64,000 nucleotides of DNA from Stieleria neptunia (lineage in GTDB: Bacteria > Planctomycetota > Planctomycetia > Pirellulales > Pirellulaceae). Below are positions 19,175 through 27,673 of this stretch, piece by piece. Position numbers and translations under genes: made by a program. The DNA is taken from NCBI RefSeq assembly GCF_007754155.1, contig NZ_CP037423.1, forward strand, positions 7,746,938 through 7,810,937, read 5' to 3'. The notes under the pieces are model-generated. The model searched no databases. It saw only the letters and a list, made by a program, of their open reading frames with translations, and was not told where the DNA came from. Every line of letters starts with the position of its first letter. Within the stretch, counting starts at the first letter, position 1.

Positions 19175-20089
19175 ATGGACGAGGATTTTGCGGTTGCCGC
19201 GATCGGCATCTACCGCACGATGGCAACGCTGGAACATTGCAAGTACATCGTTGACACTCAGTGTGATGTCAGTCCCCAAGAGATGGGGCATCTGCTTCGG
19301 CAATTCGGGGAGCTCAGTGAACATGTCGCTGAGCTCAATTATTGGCATCAAGACACCAAGCGAATCCTCGAATTTGCTCGTGCCGCAAGACTAGTCGGTC
19401 TACATCAGCGATTGCCGACGCACGCAAGTTCAGCGACCTCCTATGCGTTCGAGCTTGGCACAGAAGCACTCTCAACTGCTTCCTTCTGGTTTTTCCACAA
19501 CGAACCAGAAAAGTTATCGGAGGCCCTGGTCTACCCAGTGAAGGGACTGCTCAAACGGGCCTCTGAAAACGATCGCGACTGGAGGCGAAAGTTTGAGGAG
19601 ACGTTCCAGACTGGCTGCGATCTCTGGGAACAATCGGCTCAGCGCGCCGAATCCGATCAGCAGTTTGCCAAACAAGTGGAGTTCCAGGCTCACTATGCGC
19701 TAAAATCCAGTTTGGAAACCGAATTCCCATACCACGAGTTGGAATCCCACGTGTTGAGTGAATTCGCCGAATTCGCAGAGCAAAACAGAATTGGGGAGCA
19801 ATGGTTTCGCAGGCTTGTCGATTTCATGGGCCGCGAGCAAGTCACGGGCCGCGAGCAAACCGAGTCGCGCTCGATCATCGACGAAGAGTTCAAAACCAGG
19901 CCACTGTCAAAGGTGGCAGCCGCACGCTACCTGGGACGGTATGGAGATGGCTCAAGATGGCTTAGCAACTGCATCAAAGACGGAACGATCGTCTGCGAAA
20001 AGCTCTCCCGGCAGCAATTCGTCTTTGACATCAGGCAGTTTCCTGCGAAATCGCACCCATTCATCGCTCCTCGTCCGAGTGGCGAGTAA
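19175..20089 (+). CDS. Hypothetical protein of integrated element
   Basis: A 304-residue, mostly helical soluble protein without a motif I recognise. The C-terminal 70 residues (LSKVAAARYLGRYGDGSRWLSNCIKDG) resemble a DNA-binding winged helix or excisionase-like fold. The start is uncertain: ATGs at 19058, 19148 and 19175 are in frame; 19175 has AAGGGAC at a fair distance. It lies directly after the integrase on the same strand, so it may regulate or assist the element. Confidence 0.55.
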   Translation: MDEDFAVAAIGIYRTMATLEHCKYIVDTQCDVSPQEMGHLLRQFGELSEHVAELNYWHQDTKRILEFARAARLVGLHQRLPTHASSATSYAFELGTEALSTASFWFFHNEPEKLSEALVYPVKGLLKRASENDRDWRRKFEETFQTGCDLWEQSAQRAESDQQFAKQVEFQAHYALKSSLETEFPYHELESHVLSEFAEFAEQNRIGEQWFRRLVDFMGREQVTGREQTESRSIIDEEFKTRPLSKVAAARYLGRYGDGSRWLSNCIKDGTIVCEKLSRQQFVFDIRQFPAKSHPFIAPRPSGE

Positions 20090-20123
20090 AGGAAAAAGGG
20101 GGGGGCGATTCGGTCAACTCATA

Positions 20124-20193
20124 CCAACTCAGGCACAATTTGAGCCAACTCAGGCCAACTCAGGCATGTTTTCACCAAAACTCAGGTCAACTC
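20124..20193 (+). repeat. Iteron-like repeats, possible origin
   Basis: Three exact copies of CCAACTCAGGC start at 20124, 20145 and 20155, with degenerate copies around 20114 and 20177-20193. They precede a DUF1580-like gene, an initiator-like gene and a DnaB-type helicase, as replication iterons often do. Confidence 0.5.
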
Positions 20194-20320
20194 GGAATTC
20201 CTTATTGAATCTCTCTTAGCCTGAATCGCGTTGGCAATCCCGTCATCGCGATGAGACGCAAAGACTCGCGCGATGGCACCCACCATTACGCGAGTTTTGT
20301 TAGTTATGGAACGAAGAGAG

Positions 20321-20626
20321 ATGTCAGGCCAAGGTCTAGACGATCCGCTCCGGATGATCCGCGTCTCTGCGGCAGCCAAGGTCGTGGAAAAAATCACTGG
20401 GGAGCGGCCGCACGTGGCAACCCTCCATCGATGGGCGTCGCGCGGACTCAAGGGCGTCCGACTTCGCACGGCCTATGCCGGCGGGCACCGTCGGACAACT
20501 GAGAAATGGATCCGTGAATTCTTTGAAGCGGTCACCGCATCCGCTAACGGCGGGAGAAAACCAAAGCGTCTCGATCAAGACGCTGCGTCGCGTGCCAATG
20601 ATGAATTGGCGGCGGCCGGCTACTGA
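20321..20626 (+). CDS. DUF1580-like small DNA-binding protein
   Basis: A 101-residue basic protein. The core (VSAAAKVVEKITGERPHVATLHRWASRGLKGVRLRT) matches the excisionase-like helix-turn-helix that I associate with DUF1580, found almost only in planctomycetes near integrases. Start at 20321 is preceded by GAAGAGAG. It could act as recombination directionality factor or repressor of the element. Confidence 0.7.
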   Translation: MSGQGLDDPLRMIRVSAAAKVVEKITGERPHVATLHRWASRGLKGVRLRTAYAGGHRRTTEKWIREFFEAVTASANGGRKPKRLDQDAASRANDELAAAGY

Positions 20627-20764
20627 TTGCTGACGACGATTTGTGATTGCCCTCCGGCGATCGGTACTCCTTCCCAAAAAGAAAGCCCCGCGCCGACAAG
20701 TATCGGTCGGCGGGGGCACTGGTCGAAAGTTTGGCGACTGGACCAGTATCAACGAGGTTCATTG

Positions 20765-21013
20765 ATGATACAGAATCAGGATGTTGTGACAAGGCAAAAC
20801 AGCCTTCGCTCAAAATCGCACGAAGTGCGCAGAGCAGCTCCCGGCGAGCCCGGAACACTCGGGGAAATGTTGGCCTGCATCGTTCTTTCGATCGAATACG
20901 GCGAACGAACCGAAACTTCGGCAGCCCAGCAGTGGGAAAATGCCAGACACGTTGTGTTGGGTAGAGCCGATGCCCGGAATGATAAGTCCGGTCGAGGGGC
21001 CATTTCGAGGTAA
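20765..21013 (+). CDS. Small hypothetical protein
   Basis: An 82-residue ORF beginning ATGATACAG, in the same direction as its neighbours and ending three bases before the next gene. Composition is polar, with no motif. The tight spacing to the initiator-like gene supports it being translated; otherwise evidence is weak. Confidence 0.4.
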   Translation: MIQNQDVVTRQNSLRSKSHEVRRAAPGEPGTLGEMLACIVLSIEYGERTETSAAQQWENARHVVLGRADARNDKSGRGAISR

Positions 21014-21016
21014 GCA

Positions 21017-21850
21017 ATGAATGGATTCATCAAGCTGCATCGCAAGATTCTTCATAGTGACGTCGCCGCCGACGAAGGGACGTTTCATACGTTTGCCATG
21101 ATCATCATGACCTGCAATTGGAAACGGGCTCGCTTCAAGGGCAGGGAGATCCTGCCCGGCCAAATCGTTTTTGCCTGGCGCACTCTGCCGGAACGCCTCC
21201 AGGGTGCGATGCCGAAACCTGTCGCAATCGGAACGCTACGAAAACGCGTCGGCGAATTGGTCCAGATCGGTGCGGTCGAAGTCGAGTCGACTTCAAAGTA
21301 CTCCATTCTGACCGTCGTGAACTGGGAAAAGTACCAGGGCAGCGTGTCAAAATTTGATACGCAGGACCCTTTCAGCGTGTCAGAAATTGACACGCCGAGT
21401 GACACGCTCGCTGACACGCTGATTGACACGGATAGAAGAAGCAAAACAAAGAAGGAAAAGCATGTCGACGATTCCACCGTCAACAAGGAGAAGACTCTCG
21501 ACAAAGAACTTGCAAGTTGGATGTTTCGCGAAGTTCAACGTGTTGTGCCCAAGGCGAAAGCACCGAACCTTGAGACGTGGATCAATGACATCCGCTTGAT
21601 GCGAGAACGTGACGGTCACACTCGCGACGAAATCCGGGCTGTCTTTCGGTGGGCCAACGCAGATTCGTTCTGGTCGAAGAACATCCTCTGTCCTGGCAAA
21701 CTTCGAAAACAATTTCCCCAGTTGCACGCAAGGATGGGCGGTGGAAAAACATTGGCCCCCACGCCGAGGAACGACCTTGCAGCCGAGGCCCGTCGCCGTC
21801 GAGCTGAGAAGAAAGCGAAACACGGGGCCGGGCGGGAGGCGGTCGCATGA
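21017..21850 (+). CDS. Replication-initiation-like protein (phage O/DnaD type)
   Basis: A 277-residue protein resembling phage replisome organisers. Residues 1-105 look like a winged helix (MNGFIKLHRKILHSD, GTLRKRVGELVQIGAVEVE, YSILTVVNWEKYQGS). A low-complexity Ser/Thr/Asp/Lys linker follows, then a helical C-terminal domain (REVQRVVPKAKAPNLETWIN, FRWANADSFWSKNILCPGKLRKQF) of the kind that loads helicase. It overlaps the DnaB-type helicase start by four bases, which supports a joint role in element replication. Confidence 0.75.
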   Translation: MNGFIKLHRKILHSDVAADEGTFHTFAMIIMTCNWKRARFKGREILPGQIVFAWRTLPERLQGAMPKPVAIGTLRKRVGELVQIGAVEVESTSKYSILTVVNWEKYQGSVSKFDTQDPFSVSEIDTPSDTLADTLIDTDRRSKTKKEKHVDDSTVNKEKTLDKELASWMFREVQRVVPKAKAPNLETWINDIRLMRERDGHTRDEIRAVFRWANADSFWSKNILCPGKLRKQFPQLHARMGGGKTLAPTPRNDLAAEARRRRAEKKAKHGAGREAVA

Positions 21851-23172
21851 ATAGAATCCAAAAACACTCCGCGGAAATCGAACGCTCGCTCTTTGCCGGT
21901 GTGCTGATCGATCCTTCCATGCTGGATCGAGTTTGCGAGCTGACCACCGGTGCCCAATTCACCCATTCGGTTCTCGGACAGGCGTTCGACCTCGTAGCCG
22001 ACCGGTATGCGGCTCGACTACCGGTCAATGACATCACCGTTCTGGTTCCGGAATTCCGAAAAGCGGGCATTCTCGAGGCGTTGGGCGGCAGCGCAGGGCT
22101 CGCCAAGTTGGCGACGGAAGCTCCGACGGCGGCACACGTGATCTATCATGCCGGCGAAGTCAATCGACTGTTCAGGCTCCGCAGAATTGCGGCATTCGTG
22201 AGTGAGGTTGGTGACCAAGTCGATGACCCGGCAGCCGACCCCGACGAACTCATCTCCAAGATCGAAGCCAAATCGATCGACGTCACCGCCCAGGGCCGCG
22301 ACGAAGTTGTCTCGCTATCCGAAATGATGACCCACCTGGCCGACAAGTTGGATGCGGATCGGGCCCAGGGAACGATCTCGGGCGTTCCCACGGGATTCGA
22401 GTCGGTGGACGAAACCACCGGCGGAATGTTCGCCGGCGATTCCATTGTCTTGGCGGCGCGAACGTCGATCGGAAAGACTGCGATGGGGATGCAAATTGCG
22501 ATGAACGCCGCAACATCTGGACAAGTCGTCTTGGTCTTGTCCCTCGAGATGAAGGAGTTGCAGCTTGCCCAACGGATCGCCGCGGGGCAGGTGGGCGTTT
22601 CCTTGGTTGACCAACGCACGGGAAACCACACCTGCCAAGACAGCGAGCGAATTCGTGATTTCGCTCGCACCCACCGCGAAACCCGGCTCCTGATCAAGCC
22701 GGCTCGCAGGGCCACGGTAGCGCAAATCGGTGGATACGCTCGATCGGTGAAGGCGACCAGCGGATTGGACCTGATCGTCATCGATTACCTGCAGCTGATT
22801 GGGCCACGCGATCGCAAGCCGAACCGAACGGAGCAAGTGACTGAAATCAGCAATGAGATCAAGACGCTGGCGACCGAGCTGGACATCCCGATCCTGTCCC
22901 TTGCACAACTAAACCGGCAGGGCGAAGGCGAGGAGCCAAAGTTGTCACACCTCCGAGAATCCGGTGCGATCGAGCAAGATGCCGACGGCGTCTGGTTTCT
23001 GCATCGCCAACGCGACTCAGCCGAAACACAGTTCATCATCGAGAAGAATCGCCAGGGACCGCGCGGCGTCGTCCCGATGGTGTTTGACGCAAATCGATGC
23101 GAGTTCCACGAACCGGTGATTACGGAACATCCCAATTTCCACACCGAGTTTGAGGCATACGCAACAAGCTAA
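21847..23172 (+). CDS. DnaB-type replicative helicase
   Basis: A 441-residue helicase. The N-terminal domain (residues 8-110) matches DnaB-N (IERSLFAGVLIDPSMLDRV). The RecA-like core has Walker A ARTSIGKTAMG, H1a context GVPTGFESVDETTGG, VLSLEMKELQLAQR, Walker B LIVIDYLQLIGP and the ending LRESGAIEQDADGVWFLHR. Residue order and length match phage and plasmid DnaB relatives. It is the second gene of the replication pair and probably drives element replication rather than serving as host helicase. Confidence 0.92.
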   Translation: MNRIQKHSAEIERSLFAGVLIDPSMLDRVCELTTGAQFTHSVLGQAFDLVADRYAARLPVNDITVLVPEFRKAGILEALGGSAGLAKLATEAPTAAHVIYHAGEVNRLFRLRRIAAFVSEVGDQVDDPAADPDELISKIEAKSIDVTAQGRDEVVSLSEMMTHLADKLDADRAQGTISGVPTGFESVDETTGGMFAGDSIVLAARTSIGKTAMGMQIAMNAATSGQVVLVLSLEMKELQLAQRIAAGQVGVSLVDQRTGNHTCQDSERIRDFARTHRETRLLIKPARRATVAQIGGYARSVKATSGLDLIVIDYLQLIGPRDRKPNRTEQVTEISNEIKTLATELDIPILSLAQLNRQGEGEEPKLSHLRESGAIEQDADGVWFLHRQRDSAETQFIIEKNRQGPRGVVPMVFDANRCEFHEPVITEHPNFHTEFEAYATS

Positions 23173-23280
23173 GATGTAACCCTCCCGTGTGGAGGAGGTT
23201 CGAGCGAAGCGAGGAGCCTACGCAACAAGTTCAGAAGTAACCCTCCCGTGTGCGGGAGGGTCGAGCGAAGCGAGGGGAGG
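23159..23280 (+). repeat. 61-bp tandem duplication after helicase gene
   Basis: Two units starting ACGCAACAAG at 23159 and 23220; each contains 'taaccctcccgtgtg' and 'gttcgagcgaagcgagg'-like words. The second contains a hairpin CCCTCCCG/CGGGAGGG. The first unit overlaps the helicase stop, so the duplication ends inside the coding region. Confidence 0.8.
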
Positions 23281-23899
23281 GTTCCCGGCGCTGATGAACC
23301 ATCGATTTCCAACAACGTTGGCATCGCACCAGCCCTCCCCGCTCCGAACGCAAACTCCTCCGCGACCATCCCAGAGGGTGAATCCAACTTCCTTGATGAA
23401 CGCACCGCTTAACTTGATGCGAAGGGAGAAACGAGAATCGACACCCCTCTTTCCAGAGCGCCATTTCGCGTCGCACGTAAAACGGATCGAAGCACCGACA
23501 CAAACGAAAAAAATATGAAATGTTGATGCCATGAAGCTCTGTGCGTTCGCTCGCCTGCAATTCGCATCAATAGACACGCGAAATCACGCGGTCTGAAATT
23601 CTGCTACACCGCACCCCTGATAGGGGGCGGATTTTCGGCCCGACTGCGCGCGGATCTCCCCCGCAAGATTCGCGCGAAAGTTTTTCAAAATCCCCGCGAT
23701 TCGTTGACGATGCCCGCGAATTGTCCACGTCGATCGATGTGGGATAGGCTTCCAGCCTGTCGACGCTGGAATGACAGGCTGGAAGCATATCCCACTGGTT
23801 TACCGCGCAGTGTGGGAGGCGCTCGCGCAGAATCGCGAGAATCGGCCGCTAACGGCCGCGGCGATAGATGGGGCGGATGCATCGGGAGCGCATAGAAAA
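23281..23899. other. Non-coding stretch
   Basis: About 620 bases without a supported gene, between convergent units. An inverted pair of the 23-base dispersed repeat is at 23739-23761 and 23773-23795, showing that the chromosomal repeat family also occurs inside the element. Confidence 0.6.
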
Positions 23900-23930
23900 A
23901 CGGGGGAGCGTAGCCGATACGCTCCCCCGT
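23900..23930 (-). terminator. Rho-independent terminator of minus-strand operon
   Basis: A perfect 13-bp stem ACGGGGGAGCGTA/TACGCTCCCCCGT with a 5-base loop. On the minus strand it is followed by TTTTTC, so it ends the operon transcribed from about 25713 to 24030. Confidence 0.85.
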
Positions 23931-23987
23931 CAACGAAACGAGGGGGCGCATCGGCAACCGATCCAATCGGACCGGAAACCAACACGC

Positions 23988-24003
23988 CCCCAAGCGCTTG
24001 GGG
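23988..24003. repeat. 16-bp perfect palindrome
   Basis: CCCCAAGCGCTTGGGG lies between the operon's last stop and its terminator. Function unknown. Confidence 0.6.
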
Positions 24004-24029
24004 TCTCCCCTATGGTTTGAAGCTAGCCG

Positions 24030-24188
24030 CTATTCCTCTTCGTCGTCGCCCTCCCGGTAGTTTCCGTTGATTGCGTCGTCTACGTCGCGCTCGAGCTCTT
24101 CGGCTACTTCACGCGTTTCCGGCATCGTTTCGGGCGCGTCAATGATGTGGCGCAAGAATACCGAAACGCGTTGCAGTAGATCTTTCAT
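24030..24188 (-). CDS. Small acidic protein
   Basis: A 52-residue protein starting MKDLLQRVSVFLRHIID and ending in an acidic tail (YREGDDEEE). Its ATG overlaps the stop of the upstream GP88-like gene by four bases, which is the main evidence that it is real. Overall charge and length are like small phage/plasmid accessory proteins; function unknown. Confidence 0.6.
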   Translation of the reverse strand: MKDLLQRVSVFLRHIIDAPETMPETREVAEELERDVDDAINGNYREGDDEEE

Positions 24189-24925
24189 TGTTCTCCCTTG
24201 AATGCGAAACCGTTGACGCGGGCGCGCGACTTGGCCGCGTTGGTCCCTTTCAACCGCAAACCAACGACCACGCCGCGGCCGTCGATTGACGGAATTCGGA
24301 TATCGTGTTTGTCCCCGTCGATCACCGGCCATTGTCGGCCGTGAATACGGACCGATTCGGGCAAGTCGCCGACGCGGCCGGATTGCGGATGATAATCGAC
24401 GTCGAACACTTGGGCCACATTCCCGCCGCGGCGCAAGAAGCTTGCGATGGTGGCGGGGTGGTGCTTTTCATGCCGGCTAAACGTCAACGCGTAGTTCGCG
24501 GGGAGCTCCCCCGCCAAGTAATCGCGGAAGCGCGAGCGTATTTTCGTGTAATCGTAGAATTGCACGGTCGGCCATCGTTCAATCAGGTCAAACCATTCTA
24601 GATCACTCGCGACGTTCAACCGGACCGCCGGTTTGACGCGTTTACGCTCCGCCAATCGCACGAGATTGACGATATCGCGGTTCAATTGGTCGATGAACGA
24701 TCGGCGATGGCCGAACAACCATTGCGTGTCGCGCAGCGCCGAATGTCGAGACGTCGACGAGACGCGCAACCCGGCAAACCAGAGGACGCATGACGCGGCG
24801 CAACCATTCGACGCGCCGGCGCAAACGTTGTGCCCGGACAGATTGTGCGGCGCGAGTGTGAGCCCGGCTGACAGGTAGGGCAAACCGGCTAGCTTTTCAA
24901 GCTTGGCATTGGTGCGTAACAACAT
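24185..24925 (-). CDS. GP88-like phage/plasmid protein
   Basis: A 246-residue protein beginning MLLRTNAKLEKLAGLPYLSAGLTLAP. The block NLSGHNVCAGASNGCAASC followed by LWFAGLRVSS and later RLNVASDLEWFDLIERWPTVQFYDYTKI is what I recall from the phage 'gene product 88' family. The cysteine cluster (Cys at C..C...C) may bind metal. Function is not established. It shares one base with the RadC-like gene upstream (TAATG), so the operon is translationally coupled. Confidence 0.75.
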   Translation of the reverse strand: MLLRTNAKLEKLAGLPYLSAGLTLAPHNLSGHNVCAGASNGCAASCVLWFAGLRVSSTSRHSALRDTQWLFGHRRSFIDQLNRDIVNLVRLAERKRVKPAVRLNVASDLEWFDLIERWPTVQFYDYTKIRSRFRDYLAGELPANYALTFSRHEKHHPATIASFLRRGGNVAQVFDVDYHPQSGRVGDLPESVRIHGRQWPVIDGDKHDIRIPSIDGRGVVVGLRLKGTNAAKSRARVNGFAFKGEQ

Positions 24926-25713
24926 TAGGCGGCCTCCCGAATGCTGGTTGCGCTTGCGCCACCGATCACAATGTGATCGAGAACGTTGATACCCAACATT
25001 TTGCCGCATTCGGTCAAACGGTCCGTCACGGCCCGATCTTCCCGGCTAGGCGTGGTATCTCCCGATGGGTGATTGTGAACCAGAATGATGGCCGAAGCGC
25101 TCGCAGCGATGGCCGCGCGGAACACTTCCCGCGGGTGCACCAATGACGCGTCAAGAGTGCCACGCGTCACGCGTACCAATCCGGTCGGCCGGTGTTTCGT
25201 GTCGAGAGTGACAATCGCGAATTCCTCGCAATCGCAACGGTCCGCGAAGTAGTCGCGCAGCAATGCCGGCAGGGTATCGCATGCGATACGCGTCGACGTG
25301 ATCGGCGTTTCATAGCGGCCGGATCCCTCTTGAATTTTGGCCAAACGCGTTTCAAACACGGGCAGGGCATCGGTTTGCTTGTCGCGTTGTTTGCGTAGTT
25401 CGACGTTCAAGAGGACGTTGCGCCGATTCCATGCGGCATAGCCGCGGATCCGGGACGCGTTGTTGGCCGGGGGCGCTTCGGTGATTGTGGGGAGCTCCCC
25501 CGTCGCATTTTGGTAGGCGATTCGGAACAACGTCGCGTCGTTGTCCTCTTCCAAGTACACAATCGAGTCACGCGTGTAACTGAATTGCGTGATTGAGTCT
25601 TCCAGCCTAAGCGCCACAATGTCGGCCATCGGGACGCGTAGCCACGCGTGGGACGGGTCGGAAAAGAATCGGTAGCGGCGCTTCAAAAGACGCTTTCGGG
25701 TATCATCGTTCAC
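24925..25713 (-). CDS. RadC-like JAB/MPN protein
   Basis: A 262-residue protein. The C-terminal 115 residues form a RadC-type JAB domain with the metal motif HNHPSGDTTPSREDRAVT (HxH...SxxD) and a conserved ending LDHIVIGGASATSIRE. The upstream 140 residues are a separate domain I cannot assign, with many aromatic and charged residues. A GTG at 25713 is the best start: GGAG sits 11 bases upstream on the minus strand. RadC-like proteins are common on plasmids and phages; their enzymatic role is not settled. Confidence 0.82.
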   Translation of the reverse strand: MNDDTRKRLLKRRYRFFSDPSHAWLRVPMADIVALRLEDSITQFSYTRDSIVYLEEDNDATLFRIAYQNATGELPTITEAPPANNASRIRGYAAWNRRNVLLNVELRKQRDKQTDALPVFETRLAKIQEGSGRYETPITSTRIACDTLPALLRDYFADRCDCEEFAIVTLDTKHRPTGLVRVTRGTLDASLVHPREVFRAAIAASASAIILVHNHPSGDTTPSREDRAVTDRLTECGKMLGINVLDHIVIGGASATSIREAA

Positions 25714-25743
25714 GGTTTGCACTCCTCGAAAGTGCGGACAAGT

Positions 25744-25802
25744 CACCCGGCTAGCGTTGCACCGCTGCCGGGTGGCGTTTCTTGACACGCCGCGCGGCGT
25801 GT
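25744..25802. promoter_or_regulatory. Two inverted repeats upstream of RadC-like operon
   Basis: CACCCGGC/GCCGGGTG (25744-25751 and 25767-25774) and a perfect 18-bp palindrome ACACGCCGCGCGGCGTGT (25785-25802) lie 30-90 bases before the operon's GTG. They are candidate operators. The rest of 25803-26230 holds an (ACC)6 run at 25991-26008 and no supported gene. Confidence 0.45.
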
Positions 25803-26230
25803 TTCCGCGGGCATCATCGGCCGATTCTGGCCCCCGTCAACAACGCCCCGGACCGCGTAAAACGCGACGAATCCCAAGCAATGCCGGCCATTCCCACCAA
25901 GCAAACGACGGGTCCTTCCGAGGGGGCGGAGGCCGCCATCGCGGGTTCCGCCTCGAACACCTCTCGCTGGCAGGTGCGAAAAAAATCATCACCACCACCA
26001 CCACCACCTTTTCGGATACGTAACGGCGTGAACGCTTGTGCCACGAAACACATTGCCTGAGACGCTGCGGTGTGCCCCCACTGCGCACGTGGAAACCGCC
26101 AGCACGACGTTCCATTCAAGTTGCGTGCAGCCGGAACATTCGAGGATGCTAGAATTTGCGAGCGGAATGAATTACCAACGAGTTTCCGCACTGGGCAAAA
26201 TGACAATTCGAACGGTGATCGTCTCATTCC

Positions 26231-26518
26231 ATGGGATACGCAACAACCTTATTCGCTGTCTCCATCGATGAATTGCGGTCTGCGGTGGGATCCCAAGACC
26301 AGCACCTCATCAACCGAATGCGTTCCGAAACAGCAGACGAAGGCCGAATCGCTCCGGATGCTGGTCCGCGAGTGAAACTCTGTCAGAACGGCGAGATTTA
26401 TTTCAACGGAGTCTTGGTGACCTGGGACGAATTCATTCGCCAACTCGGTGACCCAATGTGGGATGGCACGGAACTGCACGAATACACCGAGTCATTCGAG
26501 GTGGACGGCGATCGATAA
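26231..26518 (+). CDS. DUF7691-like small protein
   Basis: A 95-residue protein starting MGYATTLFAVSIDELRSAVGS, a pattern I associate with the DUF7691 group of small soluble proteins (about 100-200 residues, function unknown). The C-terminal half is acidic (WDEFIRQLGDPMWDGTELHEY). It is monocistronic. Confidence 0.55.
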   Translation: MGYATTLFAVSIDELRSAVGSQDQHLINRMRSETADEGRIAPDAGPRVKLCQNGEIYFNGVLVTWDEFIRQLGDPMWDGTELHEYTESFEVDGDR

Positions 26519-26647
26519 GCCGTGATGCTCGGAGGAAAAGTTTCGAAGCTTTTGAAATAAACCAGCGACCGGGCGCAACGTATCACTGTGCCGAGTAGGA
26601 CTGCGCAAAGTATTCAGTGCTTTGCAAAAAAGTCGCGAACCCATTCG

Positions 26648-26821
26648 ATGGATGTGTCTCTTACTCTCAGAACACAACAACAAAACGCCCGACAAGCGAG
26701 AGCAGAAAGTTCCATGTTATCGAAATTCCAATCAAGTCGACTCGAACAGATACACGAAGGCAATCTCTTCGGCGGGCAGCCGTTGAATGATCAGCCCATC
26801 GCGTATCGTTTGCGCATGTGA
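26648..26821 (+). CDS. Possible small ORF before terminator
   Basis: A 57-codon ORF (MDVSLTLRTQQQNARQARAE...) that ends 30 bases before a clear terminator. Weak evidence: no motif and no strong ribosome site. It may instead be a 3' untranslated region. Confidence 0.2.
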   Translation: MDVSLTLRTQQQNARQARAESSMLSKFQSSRLEQIHEGNLFGGQPLNDQPIAYRLRM

Positions 26822-26850
26822 CATCTGCTTCTATTGAAGCGCCTTTCCAC

Positions 26851-26885
26851 AAGGCCCGATGTCACGCAGACATCGGGCCTTTTTT
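26851..26885 (+). terminator. Rho-independent terminator
   Basis: AAGGCCCGATGTC pairs with GACATCGGGCCTT around a 5-base loop, followed by a T-run. It closes the transcript from about 26231. The stretch to 27049 holds a purine-rich GAAGTTTGAAG tract at 26946-26985 and no gene. Confidence 0.88.
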
Positions 26886-27049
26886 CGTACCCGGATCGAA
26901 CGGGTGACGCCAAAAACGACCCAGAGATGGGCGGGTAGCACTTTGGAAGTTTGAAGTTGGAAGAGTGAAGTTTGAAAGGAGAGAAGCGATGCGAAGCATC
27001 CGTCAGACAAACCTAAAGCCTAAACGCCTAATACCTAAAAACCTACTTC

Positions 27050-27122
27050 GGGGTTGTGGTGTAACTGGCAGCATGACGGACTTTTAATCTGTTCGGTGAG
27101 GGTTCAACTCCCTCCGGCCCCA
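27050..27122 (+). tRNA. tRNA-Lys(TTT)
   Basis: Acceptor GGGGTTG/CGGCCCC, anticodon loop CTTTTAA, T-loop TTCAACT, discriminator A, no encoded CCA. First gene of the array. Confidence 0.93.
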
Positions 27123-27131
27123 TCGCTACCT

Positions 27132-27204
27132 CGGCGTGTAGCTCAGGGGTGAGAGCGGCGTCCTTATAAGGCGACGGTCGCGGGTTCAATTCCCGCCACG
27201 CCGA
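27132..27204 (+). tRNA. tRNA-Ile(TAT)
   Basis: Acceptor CGGCGTG/CACGCCG, D-arm GCTC/GAGC, loop CTTATAA giving anticodon TAT. Nine bases after tRNA-Lys. Confidence 0.92.
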
Positions 27205-27236
27205 CTGAAACGGAACAACGACTACGAAACAATTTT

Positions 27237-27309
27237 GGGATTGTGGCAGACAAGGTAATGCGTCGGTCTCTTAAACCGAATCATGTGAGTTCGATTCTCA
27301 CCGGTCCCA
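27237..27309 (+). tRNA. tRNA-Lys(CTT)
   Basis: Acceptor GGGATTG/CGGTCCC, anticodon stem TCGGT/ACCGA, loop CTCTTAA giving CTT, T-arm GTGAG TTCGATT CTCAC, discriminator A. Confidence 0.88.
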
Positions 27310-27313
27310 CCTT

Positions 27314-27402
27314 TCGGAAGTTTGAAGTACGAAGTGAGAAGTTTGAAGGCTGCCGAGCGCGGTATTTTCACACTTCACTCTTCTCACTTCAAACTTCAAC
27401 AG
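27314..27402. repeat. Inverted purine/pyrimidine tract pair
   Basis: A purine-rich tract (GGAAGTTTGAAGTACGAAGT...) is followed at 27371-27402 by its imperfect complement (TTCACACTTCACTCTTCTCA...). A transcript across it would form a long hairpin. Further pairs recur through the array. Confidence 0.75.
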
Positions 27403-27431
27403 ATCTTTGACAATTTGGTTGTGATGCAAAC

Positions 27432-27502
27432 GCGCCCATGGTGTAGTGGTAACCCATCTGCTTGCCATGCAGAAAATGCGAGTTCGATTCTCGCTGGGCG
27501 CT
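27432..27502 (+). tRNA. tRNA-Gly(GCC)
   Basis: Acceptor GCGCCCA/TGGGCGC, anticodon stem TCTGC/GCAGA, loop TTGCCAT giving GCC, T-loop TTCGATT. Confidence 0.93.
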
Positions 27503-27597
27503 CTTGTAGAAGGGGAGATGGGGAGTGAAAGAGTTTGGGAGAGATGCGATGGTACCCGCTCCCATTCTCTCCCACTCCCATTCTCCCTATCTCAAAC

Positions 27598-27670
27598 TCC
27601 GGTGTGGCCCAATCGGTAGGGCGGCTCCCTGTTAAGGAGACGAGTGATGGTTCGAGCCCATCCACCGGAG
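27598..27670 (+). tRNA. tRNA-Asn(GTT)
   Basis: Acceptor TCCGGTG/CACCGGA, anticodon stem GCTCC/GGAGA, loop CTGTTAA giving GTT, discriminator G. Confidence 0.92.
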
Positions 27671-27673
27671 CTG

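Noticed and set aside
25988..26008. (ACC)6 run reading as poly-Thr or His codons
   Set aside because: It lies in a non-coding stretch with no supported ORF; probably a simple repeat.
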